A stretch of DNA of 64,000 bases from Hyphomicrobiales bacterium (GTDB lineage: Bacteria > Pseudomonadota > Alphaproteobacteria > Rhizobiales > Beijerinckiaceae), in contig UCLR01000004.1 in NCBI GenBank assembly GCA_900473415.1, positions 1-64,000 on the forward strand, written 5' to 3'. The first letter of the stretch is position 1. Each line of letters begins with the position of its first letter. Positions 12,719 through 19,237 of this stretch are shown one piece after another. Below the pieces are notes generated by a model. The model had not been told where the DNA came from. It searched no databases and saw only the letters and a program-made list of their open reading frames with translations. Both the position numbers and the translations under genes were made by a program.

Positions 12719-13516
12719 TTACCAGCCGGCGAGCACGGCGCCCTTGTAGCGCTCGGCGATGAAGCTCTTGATCTCGGGGCTGTGGTAGACGTCGACCAGC
12801 GTCTGGACCCAGGGCTTGTCCTTGTCAGCGGCGCGGACCGCGATCAGGTTGACATAGGGGCCCTTGGCGTCCTCGCGCAGGATGGCGGAGGTCGGGTCGA
12901 TCTTGGCGTCGACGGCATAGTTCGTGTTGATTGCGGCTGCAGCGACGTCGGCCAGCGAGCGCGGCGTCTGGGCGGCCTCGAGCTCGATGATCTTGAACTT
13001 CTTCGGGTTGGCGGTGATGTCGGCTACGGTCGGCTTGAAGCCGACGCCGTCCTTGAGCTTGATCACGCCCTTGTCCTGCAGCAGCAGGAGGATGCGCCCG
13101 CCATTGGTCGGGTCGTTCGGGATGGCGATAGTGGCGCCGTCCGGAATCTCAGCCCAGCTCTTGTATTTCGCTGAGTAGATGCCGATCGGGAAGTTCACGG
13201 TCAGCCCGACCTTGACGATCTTGTAGCCGCGATCCTTCACCTGATTGTCGAGATAGGGCTCGTGCTGGAAGGAGTTGGCATCCAGCTCGCCGGCATCGAG
13301 CGCCTGGTTCGGAACGACATAGTCCGAGAACTCGGTGATCTTGAGGTCGAGGCCCTTCTGCGCGGCGAGCGGCTTCACCTTCTCGAGGATCTCGGCGTGC
13401 GGGCCAGGCGTGACGCCGATGCGGAGGACCTGGGTCTGCGCAAACGCGGGGCCGCCGGCGAGGGCCAGGGCGAAGCCGGCGGCAAGCGCGGCGCGGCGGT
13501 TGAGGGAGGTCGTCAT
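12719..13516 (-). CDS. metQ: Methionine ABC transporter substrate-binding protein MetQ (NlpA family)
   Basis: 265 residues. Binds methionine in the periplasm and hands it to the MetI permease. After a signal peptide (MTTSLNRRAALAAGFALALA, then GGPAFAQ) comes the NlpA fold: LRIGVTPGPHAEILE, FSDYVVPNQALDAGELDANSFQHEPYL, and NTNYAVDAKIDPTSAIL near 200. The signal peptide has no lipobox cysteine, so unlike enterobacterial MetQ this is probably a soluble periplasmic protein; its RR pair could allow Tat export, but this is weak. It is the last gene of the operon, followed by a clear terminator. Confidence 0.96.
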   Translation of the reverse strand: MTTSLNRRAALAAGFALALAGGPAFAQTQVLRIGVTPGPHAEILEKVKPLAAQKGLDLKITEFSDYVVPNQALDAGELDANSFQHEPYLDNQVKDRGYKIVKVGLTVNFPIGIYSAKYKSWAEIPDGATIAIPNDPTNGGRILLLLQDKGVIKLKDGVGFKPTVADITANPKKFKIIELEAAQTPRSLADVAAAAINTNYAVDAKIDPTSAILREDAKGPYVNLIAVRAADKDKPWVQTLVDVYHSPEIKSFIAERYKGAVLAGW

Positions 13517-13557
13517 GATACTGGTTTCCTTCGGTATAATGCGGACGGAACGAGGGA

Positions 13558-14223
13558 TCAGGCGTGGCGCAGGCGCTTGTTGAGGCGGCGCGCCAGGCGG
13601 TCTCCGAAGCTCTGGACGAGCTGGACGAGGACGATGAGGACGGCGACGACGGTCGCCATGACGTCGGGCATGAAGCGCTGGTAGCCGTAGCGGATGCCGA
13701 GGTCGCCGAGCCCGCCGCCACCGACTGCGCCGACCATGGCCGAGAAGCCGATCAGGCTGACGACAGCGAGGGTGAGCCCCAGCACGATCGCCGGCAGCGC
13801 CTCCGGCACCAGTACCTTCCGGACGATCTGGACGGGCGTGGCGCCCATGGCGCGGGCGGCCTCGACGAGGCCCTGGTCGACCTCGCGCACCGCACCCTCG
13901 ATCAGCCTTGCGATGAAGGGGGTCGATGCGACCGTCAGCGGCACGATTGCGGCGGCGGTGCCGATCGAGGTGCCGGCCAGCAGCCGGGTGAAGGGGATGA
14001 TCGCCACGACCAGGATGATGAAGGGCGTCGAGCGCGTGGCATTGACCAGCACGCCGAGAAGCGCGTTGGCCGCGGGCGCCGCAAAGAGCTCGCCGCGCTT
14101 GCTGGTGGCGAGGAAGACGCCGAGCGGCAGGCCGAGCAGCGTGCCGATGCCGGCCGCGACCGCGACCATGGTCAGCGTGTCGAGCGTCGACTGGACGATC
14201 AGGCGGATGATTTCAGGAGACAT
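13558..14223 (-). CDS. metI: Methionine ABC transporter permease MetI
   Basis: 221 residues with five or six membrane segments. It forms the membrane channel of the MetNIQ importer. Family blocks are STLDTLTMVAVAAGIGTLLGLPLGVFL at the N-terminus, NATRSTPFIILVVAIIPFTR, and the cytoplasmic coupling loop EAARAMGATPVQIVRKVLVPEALP, which docks on MetN. The start overlaps the end of metN by 11 bases, so translation is probably coupled. Confidence 0.96.
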   Translation of the reverse strand: MSPEIIRLIVQSTLDTLTMVAVAAGIGTLLGLPLGVFLATSKRGELFAAPAANALLGVLVNATRSTPFIILVVAIIPFTRLLAGTSIGTAAAIVPLTVASTPFIARLIEGAVREVDQGLVEAARAMGATPVQIVRKVLVPEALPAIVLGLTLAVVSLIGFSAMVGAVGGGGLGDLGIRYGYQRFMPDVMATVVAVLIVLVQLVQSFGDRLARRLNKRLRHA

Positions 14224-15319
14224 GGCCGATCACCTCCGCCTTGAGTCCGAGGCTCTTCAGGGCGCCGAGCACGGCGTCGCTTTCGGGCAGCCGCGACGGC
14301 ACAGAGACTAGCAGGCTGCCGAAGGGCTGGCCGGCGATGGCGTCGATCCGCCCGGCCAGGATGTTGACGTCGACACCGACAACCGAGCTGAGCCGGCTGA
14401 TGACCGGGGCAGTGGCGTTCTCGCCAGTGAAGGTGATGCGCAGCACGAGGCTGTCGCCGTCGCGCGCCTCTGCACGGATCTGCCCTTCGAGATGGGCTGG
14501 CACTTCGACGCCGGTGACGGCCTCTACGAAGCGCGCCGTCGTCGGATGCTGCGGGTCGGTGAAGACCGAGAAGGTCTCGCCCTGCTCGACGATCCGCCCG
14601 CCTTCGATCACCGCGACACGATCGCAGATCTCCTTGATGACCGGGATCTCGTGGGTGATCAGCAGGATGGTGATGCCGAGCTCGCGGTTGACTTGGCGCA
14701 GCAGCGCCAGGATCGAGCGCGTCGTCTCCGGGTCGAGCGCCGAGGTCGCCTCGTCGCAGAGCAGGACCTTCGGATCGGTGGCGAGCGCGCGGGCAATGCC
14801 AACGCGCTGCTTCTGCCCGCCCGAGAGCTCGGAAGGATAGCGAGCGCTCTTGTCGGCCAGGCCGACCAGCGCCAGCAGGCGCTCGACCTTGGCGGCGATT
14901 GCGGCGCGTGGCGTGCCGGCGATCTCCAGCGGCAGCGCGACATTGTCGAAGACCGTGCGCGAGGAGAGCAGGTTGAAGTGCTGGAAGATCATGCCGATCT
15001 GGCGCCGCTGCCGGCGCCAGCCGGCCTCGTTCAGGCCGGTGACGTCCTCGCCCTCGATCAGGATGCGGCCGCTGGTGGCGCGCTCCAGGCCGTTGACGAG
15101 GCGGATCAGCGTCGACTTGCCGGCGCCGGAACGGCCGATCACGCCGAGGATCGAACCCGCCGGCACATCGAGGTCGATGCCGGCGAGCGCGGCCACCGGC
15201 TGCTGGCCGCGCCGGCCCGGATAGGTCTTGCCGACCTGCTCGAAGCGGATGGCCGGGTCGGGCAGGGGAATGAGCAGGGCACCGGCGCTGACGGCGCCGG
15301 GTTTGACGGGGGCGTTCAT
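14213..15319 (-). CDS. metN: Methionine ABC transporter ATP-binding protein MetN
   Basis: 368 residues from ATG 15319. Powers methionine import. Walker A GRSGAGKST is at 62-70, the signature LSGGQ at 165-169 and Walker B KVLLCDEATSALD at 184-196. The C-terminal ~80 residues match the NIL domain, which in MetN binds methionine and inhibits transport from inside the cell. The frame is open 36 codons upstream, but ATG 15319 has GAGGA upstream. That sequence overlaps the stop codon of the 74-residue ORF before it (TGAGGA), suggesting coupling. Confidence 0.97.
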   Translation of the reverse strand: MNAPVKPGAVSAGALLIPLPDPAIRFEQVGKTYPGRRGQQPVAALAGIDLDVPAGSILGVIGRSGAGKSTLIRLVNGLERATSGRILIEGEDVTGLNEAGWRRQRRQIGMIFQHFNLLSSRTVFDNVALPLEIAGTPRAAIAAKVERLLALVGLADKSARYPSELSGGQKQRVGIARALATDPKVLLCDEATSALDPETTRSILALLRQVNRELGITILLITHEIPVIKEICDRVAVIEGGRIVEQGETFSVFTDPQHPTTARFVEAVTGVEVPAHLEGQIRAEARDGDSLVLRITFTGENATAPVISRLSSVVGVDVNILAGRIDAIAGQPFGSLLVSVPSRLPESDAVLGALKSLGLKAEVIGHVS

Positions 15320-15326
15320 CGGGTCC

Positions 15327-15551
15327 TCAGCGACGTGGGGAGGCAAGCAGCCGGGCCGCGCTTTCCGCCGCGACGGGCGTCGCGAAGCGGTGCCCGTCCA
15401 GGGCGTGATAGGCCGGCGTGGCGGCAATGAAGGTGAAGTAGCGCTCGTCGCCGCGGCGGCTGACGAGCCCGGCCTGCGTCTCGCCGATCTCGATCACATA
15501 GGCTTGCAGCGCCGGGCTGGGCCGGCTGGAAAAGGAATGAAGCTGTGACAT
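15327..15551 (-). CDS. Small conserved-looking protein, first full gene of the met operon
   Basis: 74 residues (MSQLHSFSSRPSPALQAYVI at the start), preceded by GAGAGG eight bases before ATG 15551. Its stop codon overlaps the metN ribosome site, leaving 7 bases to the metN ATG. No membrane segment or known motif is visible; it reads as a small soluble alpha/beta protein (AGLVSRRGDERYFTFIAAT, then HRFATPVAAESAARLL). A role in methionine uptake or its control is inferred from position only. An alternative start six codons upstream lacks support. Confidence 0.65.
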   Translation of the reverse strand: MSQLHSFSSRPSPALQAYVIEIGETQAGLVSRRGDERYFTFIAATPAYHALDGHRFATPVAAESAARLLASPRR

Positions 15552-15623
15552 GGCTCTGCCTCTCGCCATCTGGCGGGGTTTATCGAAACGATGGGATGGA
15601 ACGGCCTCTCGGCCCTCGCGATC

Positions 15624-15692
15624 TCAGCGTCGACAACAGCAGAGGAAGCGGCGGAAGCGGGCTTGGCTTCGGCTCGATTTCGCGTCGGTCAT
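15624..15692 (-). CDS. Candidate regulatory leader peptide ending Cys-Cys-Cys-Arg-Arg
   Basis: A 22-codon ORF, MTDAKSSRSQARFRRFLC then CCRR and TGA. Its ATG at 15692 has GAGGAG six bases upstream, one of the best ribosome sites in the neighbourhood. Three consecutive Cys codons (TGC TGT TGT) sit three codons before the stop. It lies in the metN leader, 72 bases ahead of the small coupled ORF. Runs of one amino acid near the end of a short leader ORF are the hallmark of ribosome-mediated attenuation, and poly-Cys leaders are known in other bacteria. Cysteine sensing is therefore the natural guess, not shown here. Confidence 0.6.
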   Translation of the reverse strand: MTDAKSSRSQARFRRFLCCCRR

Positions 15693-15728
15693 GTCAGTCT
15701 CCTCGATCTGGAGCCCACGACCCTGTCG

Positions 15729-15782
15729 TGGCGCTTTAGCGTTTGGTGACGCGGCGCAAGCTGCTCGCTCAAATCTCCGCGG
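15729..15782 (-). promoter_or_regulatory. Candidate SAM-II (SAM_alpha) riboswitch upstream of metNIQ
   Basis: On the minus strand, helix P1 pairs CGCGG (15777-15781) with CCGCG (15750-15754). The loop between them begins with GATTTGA (15769-15775) and ends TTGC; the 3' segment contains GCTAAAG (15734-15740). P1, GATTTGA in loop 1 and GCTAAA in the 3' strand are the conserved elements of SAM-II pseudoknots from Rhizobiales metA/metX leaders. The pseudoknot helix is the weak point: only GCG with CGC pairs clearly. The context, a methionine importer, fits. A hairpin ccacgac-agg-gtcgtgg follows immediately. Confidence 0.6.
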
Positions 15783-15809
15783 CTCTCGGATCGCTCCGGG
15801 AACGGTCCG

Positions 15810-15839
15810 TAATCTGATCCGAATCGTCCTGTTTGTCAA
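15810..15839 (-). promoter_or_regulatory. Probable promoter of the met operon
   Basis: Minus-strand TTGACA (15834-15839) is a perfect -35 element; AGATTA (15810-15815) is a moderate -10 after an 18-base spacer. Transcription would start about 20 bases before the candidate SAM-II element, placing the aptamer at the 5' end of the transcript. Confidence 0.6.
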
Positions 15840-15921
15840 CCGGATCGTTCTTTTGAAGAAACGTAAGGTTGGAGAATATTCTTCTCTAGCCGCTATCGCA
15901 GGCACTCATCGGGAGAGCTCC

Positions 15922-16356
15922 ATGCCCTGCGGCAAAGCGCGTCTTGACGATGCGGCAGAAGCGGCGCCTTGTGCTCGCATGTCGGCTCACGCCACCCTTT
16001 TCCAGCGCCTGCGCCGCTCCGGCCTCGGAGTCTGGCTGGCGGTGGCCTATGCCTGGGGCGTGCTCGCATTGGCGGTCGCTCCGGCGCCCGCCTTCGCCGC
16101 GCTGTCCGGGCATGACGGTGTCGTGCTCTGCTCCGGCGCGCCGGTGCCGGATGATGGTTCGCCTGTTCCGGCCGGCGAGCTCTCTCATTGCAAGGGCTGC
16201 CCCCTTAATCCCGTGTTGGCCGGCCCGCCGGTCGAGGCGACGCCTGTCGCCGAGCGGTTGGCCGTGCGCCTGTCGCCGCTGCCGTTTTCGACTGAAGGTC
16301 TGGCGCATCGCTTCGCCACGGGCCTCGCACAATCGCGCGCGCCGCCGGTCGGCTGA
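15922..16356 (+). CDS. DUF2946-type exported protein, probably copper-related
   Basis: 144 residues from ATG 15922, which has GGGAGAG just upstream; ATG 15979 would give 125 residues. A hydrophobic segment (GLGVWLAVAYAWGVLALAVA) is followed by a short domain with VVLCSGAP and the paired-cysteine motif HCKGCPLNP, the pattern of DUF2946. Such genes often sit beside copper chaperones, and here PCu(A)C follows 105 bases later. The Cys/His motif could bind metal. The gene is divergent from the met leader. The family name is recognised from the motif only; its function is not established. Confidence 0.72.
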   Translation: MPCGKARLDDAAEAAPCARMSAHATLFQRLRRSGLGVWLAVAYAWGVLALAVAPAPAFAALSGHDGVVLCSGAPVPDDGSPVPAGELSHCKGCPLNPVLAGPPVEATPVAERLAVRLSPLPFSTEGLAHRFATGLAQSRAPPVG

Positions 16357-16461
16357 GCCGCAGGTCTTCTTCCCATTCGAATCCGTGCCTGCCTGCCCAA
16401 AACGGGCGGCCGCACCACACGTCAGGACTGCGTCAGCGGTCCGCCGTTCAGGACATCAGCC

Positions 16462-16941
16462 ATGAAGCTTTCCCATTCGCTCGCCGCTGTCGCGCTCGCG
16501 TTGTCGGCCACCGTCGCTTTCGCCCACGGCTACCAGGCCGGCCCGCTCAAGATCGGTCATCCCTGGTCGCGCGCGACCCCGGCCGGTGCCAAGGTCGGCG
16601 GCGGCTATCTCACCATCGAGAACACCGGCTCCGCGCCGGATCGGCTCGTCTCGATCTCGGTGCCCTTCGCCGGCCGCGCCGAGATCCACGAGATGGCCAT
16701 GAAGGAGGGCGTCATGACCATGCGCCCGCTTGAAAACGGCGTGGAAGTACCGGCCGGCGCCAAGGTCGAGTTCAAGCCGGGCGGCTACCACATCATGTTC
16801 ATGGAGCTGAAGCAGCAGCTCAACCAGGGCGATTCGATGAAGGGCACGCTGACCTTCGAGAAGGCCGGCAGCGTCGATGTCGAGTTCAAGGTCGACGCGA
16901 TTGCCGCCAAGGGCGCCGAAGGCGAGCACAAGGGGCATTGA
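16462..16941 (+). CDS. pcuC: PCu(A)C-type periplasmic copper chaperone
   Basis: 159 residues with a signal peptide (MKLSHSLAAVALALSATVAF, then AHG). PCu(A)C proteins carry Cu(I) in the periplasm and load the CuA centre of cytochrome c oxidase together with Sco proteins. The copper ligands fit the family pattern: H76, M87, H110 and M112, within AEIHEMAMKEGVMTMRPL and GGYHIMFMEL. The extra Met residues and the His-rich tail (EGEHKGH) may bind more copper. The preceding DUF2946 gene is a common partner. Confidence 0.93.
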   Translation: MKLSHSLAAVALALSATVAFAHGYQAGPLKIGHPWSRATPAGAKVGGGYLTIENTGSAPDRLVSISVPFAGRAEIHEMAMKEGVMTMRPLENGVEVPAGAKVEFKPGGYHIMFMELKQQLNQGDSMKGTLTFEKAGSVDVEFKVDAIAAKGAEGEHKGH

Positions 16942-16956
16942 GCAGGCTGTCAGCCG

Positions 16957-17058
16957 TAATGCCCGGGCTTGACCCGGGCATCTCGTGCCGAGGAAGGCTC
17001 TGGAGCCTCTGACTGCCGGAGATTCTCGGGTCGCCGCTCGGCGGCGCCCGAGAATGAC
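16957..17058. repeat. Dispersed palindromic repeat
   Basis: Hairpin atgcccgggcttgacccgggcat (16960-16982), a variable middle, then gagattctcgggtcgccgctcggcggcgcccgagaatgacgc. The second half is nearly identical to 29312-29354, and the first half shares the CGGGCTTGACCCGG core with the copies at 7621 and 40309. It lies between convergent genes. Confidence 0.78.
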
Positions 17059-17067
17059 GCAATGGCC

Positions 17068-17997
17068 TCAGATCTTCGCGCGCGGATCGTGCTTCGCGAT
17101 GCGCGCGAGCAGGTAGTCGACCTCGGCCTTTGCCGCCGCGGTCAGGCCCGGGCCCGGCTTGCGCTGGGCGTCATGGCTGAGGATGCCGCGCTTCATCAGC
17201 GTGTATTTGCGCACGGCCAGGCCCACGCCCTGCTGCTGCTCGTAGCGCAGCAGCGGCAGATGGGCGTCGAAGATGTCATGCGCCGCGTCGCGCTGCCCGG
17301 CCTTCTGCAGCCGCACCACATCGATCAGCAACTCGGGGAAGGCATAGCCGGTATTGGCGCCGTCGGCGCCGCGCTCCATCTCGAAATCGAGGAAGAGGCC
17401 GCCGTTGCCGGTCAGGATCGAGATCGGCCGGAGCGACCCTTCTGACTGGAACTTGCGCAGCGTCGAGATCTTTTCCAGCCCCGGCCAGTCCTCGTGCTTC
17501 AGCATCACGCAGGAGGGGTTGTCCTGGACGATCTTGCGGATCACGGCCGGCGTCATGACGACCGAGAGCGTCAGCGGGTAGTCCTGGATCACGAAGGGGA
17601 TGTCGGTGCCGATCGCCTCGACCGCCTGGGCGTAATAGCCGGTGATCTGGTCGTCGGTGCGCAGGTTCGTGGGCGGGGCGATCATCACGCCACCGGCGCC
17701 GAGATCCATCACCTGCCGCGCGAGCGAGCGCATCGCGGCGAAGCCCGGCGCCGAGACGCCGACGATGATCGGCTTGCCGCCCATCTTCGCCACCGACCGC
17801 TTGACCAGCTCCACCGACTCCTCGGGCTCCAGCTTGGGCGCCTCGCCCATGATGCCGAGCACCGTGACGCCGTCCGAGCCGATGCCGTGATAGAACTCGA
17901 ACAGCCGGTCGGCCGAGGTCCAGTCGATGCTGCCGTCCGGGTTGAAGGGTGTCGGCGCGATCGGGAAGACGCCGTTGGCGTCAGGTGTCAGGCGCAT
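17068..17997 (-). CDS. Dihydrodipicolinate synthase family protein (class I aldolase fold)
   Basis: 309 residues from ATG 17997. The DapA/NAL superfamily uses a Schiff-base lysine for aldol or dehydratase reactions on 2-oxo acids. The expected Lys is K167 in VMLKHEDWPG and the catalytic Tyr Y140 in FVIQDYPL. The usual GTTGE loop of true DapA is replaced by GIMGEAPKL at 48-56, so lysine biosynthesis is unlikely. It is probably a sugar-acid dehydratase or aldolase. An FAH-family hydrolase lies 28 bases upstream in the same operon, pointing to a catabolic pathway. The substrate is not predictable here. Confidence 0.88.
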   Translation of the reverse strand: MRLTPDANGVFPIAPTPFNPDGSIDWTSADRLFEFYHGIGSDGVTVLGIMGEAPKLEPEESVELVKRSVAKMGGKPIIVGVSAPGFAAMRSLARQVMDLGAGGVMIAPPTNLRTDDQITGYYAQAVEAIGTDIPFVIQDYPLTLSVVMTPAVIRKIVQDNPSCVMLKHEDWPGLEKISTLRKFQSEGSLRPISILTGNGGLFLDFEMERGADGANTGYAFPELLIDVVRLQKAGQRDAAHDIFDAHLPLLRYEQQQGVGLAVRKYTLMKRGILSHDAQRKPGPGLTAAAKAEVDYLLARIAKHDPRAKI

Positions 17998-18025
17998 GCT
18001 GCGCTCCTTGGTCTTGTAACTTGGC

Positions 18026-18712
18026 TCAGACGATACGGGTGCGAACGGTGCCGACGCCGGCGATCTCGCCCTCCAGCACGTCACCTTTGCCGACGGCGGC
18101 GACGCCTTCGGGCGTGCCGGTGAAGATCAGGTCGCCGGGCCTCAACTCGACCAGGCCCGAGAGATAGGCGATCGTCTCCTCGACGTTCCAGATCTGCTTG
18201 GCGAGGTCCGAGCTCTGGCGGACGGCGCCGTTGACGGTGAGCTCGATCTTGCCCGCGGCCGGATGGCCGGCCTGGCTCGCCGGCACGATCTCGCCGATCG
18301 GCCCGGAAAGGTCGAAGCCCTTGGACATGTCCCAGGGGCGGCCGGTCTTCTTGGCGGTGTTCTGCAGGTCGCGGCGGGTCATGTCGAGCCCGGCCGCATA
18401 GCCGTAGACATGGGCGAGCGCTTCGCCTTCCGGAATGTCCTTGCCGCCCCGGCCGATTGCGACGACGAGCTCCATCTCGTGGTGCAGATCGGAGGTCTTG
18501 CTTGGATAGGGCATGTCGGCGCCGTTGATGAGCAGCGCGTCGGCCGGCTTGGTGAAGAAGAACGGCTCCTCGCGATCGGGATCGCCGCCCATCTCGCGGG
18601 CGTGCTCCGCGTAGTTCCGGCCCACGCAGAAGACGCGCCGCACCGGGAAGGAGCCGCCTCCGGCCACCGGCACGGCCACGGCGGCCGGCGGGTCGATCAC
18701 ATAATTATTCAT
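18026..18712 (-). CDS. Fumarylacetoacetate hydrolase (FAH) family protein
   Basis: 228 residues from ATG 18712 (GAGGGG upstream). FAH-fold enzymes cleave C-C bonds in acylpyruvates or act as decarboxylases. Family signs are VFCVGRNYAEHAREMG, FFFTKPADALL, the metal-binding HHEMELVVAIG with E79 and E81, GLDMTRRDLQ, and LRPGDLIFTGTPEGV. The length and GRNYAEH motif match fumarylpyruvate hydrolase/acylpyruvase subtypes. It probably heads a two-gene operon with the DHDPS-like gene. The exact substrate is unknown. Confidence 0.9.
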   Translation of the reverse strand: MNNYVIDPPAAVAVPVAGGGSFPVRRVFCVGRNYAEHAREMGGDPDREEPFFFTKPADALLINGADMPYPSKTSDLHHEMELVVAIGRGGKDIPEGEALAHVYGYAAGLDMTRRDLQNTAKKTGRPWDMSKGFDLSGPIGEIVPASQAGHPAAGKIELTVNGAVRQSSDLAKQIWNVEETIAYLSGLVELRPGDLIFTGTPEGVAAVGKGDVLEGEIAGVGTVRTRIV

Positions 18713-18924
18713 CGGCAGATCCCCTCGATCATAGGCTTGCCGCCGTTCATGCGGGAGCATGGCGCCGACCGCAAGCGGCTTTCGACCCGGAACGGGTTTG
18801 CACGGGTGGCATCGCGGCGGGTCTTCGCTTGCGCGGAAAGGTTTGTGCGGCGCGGCATTGCAACCGGCAGGATTTGCCGCCTACAGTGCCCTCGCTGGGG
18901 GATTCGGCGACAGGAAGGTATGGC

Positions 18925-19134
18925 ATGAGCACTGGAACCGTGAAGTGGTTCAACGAAACGAAGGGCTACGGCTTCATCACGCCCGATCAGGGTGGAAACG
19001 ACATTTTTGTCCATATCAGCGCGGTGACGCGCGCGGGGCTGCGAGGCCTCAACGAGGGTCAGAAGATCAGCTACGACCTCGAGCCCGATCGTAAGACCGG
19101 CAAGAATGCGGCTGTGAACCTGAAGGTCGCGTAG
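18925..19134 (+). CDS. Cold-shock protein, CspA family
   Basis: 69 residues, a single cold-shock domain. RNP1 (KGYGFITP, 13-20) and RNP2 (DIFVHIS, 26-32) are intact, so it should bind single-stranded RNA or DNA. ATG 18925 follows AGGAAGG; the longer upstream frame is not supported. The 212-base gap upstream could hold a long regulatory leader, as is usual for csp genes, but no specific motif was recognised. Confidence 0.97.
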   Translation: MSTGTVKWFNETKGYGFITPDQGGNDIFVHISAVTRAGLRGLNEGQKISYDLEPDRKTGKNAAVNLKVA

Positions 19135-19237
19135 GCGCGCGACCGCGGGACGGCCGGAGGAGGGGCCCGCTCCCGAGCCATGGTATTCCAGGCATGCCGT
19201 CGCCGCTGGCGGCGGCTCCGGGGAGCGAAAGCTCCTA

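Noticed and set aside
15624-15905. A 93-residue minus-strand protein covering the whole met leader
   Set aside because: Its upstream part overlaps the promoter and the candidate riboswitch and has no ribosome site. Only the last 22 codons have a good start.
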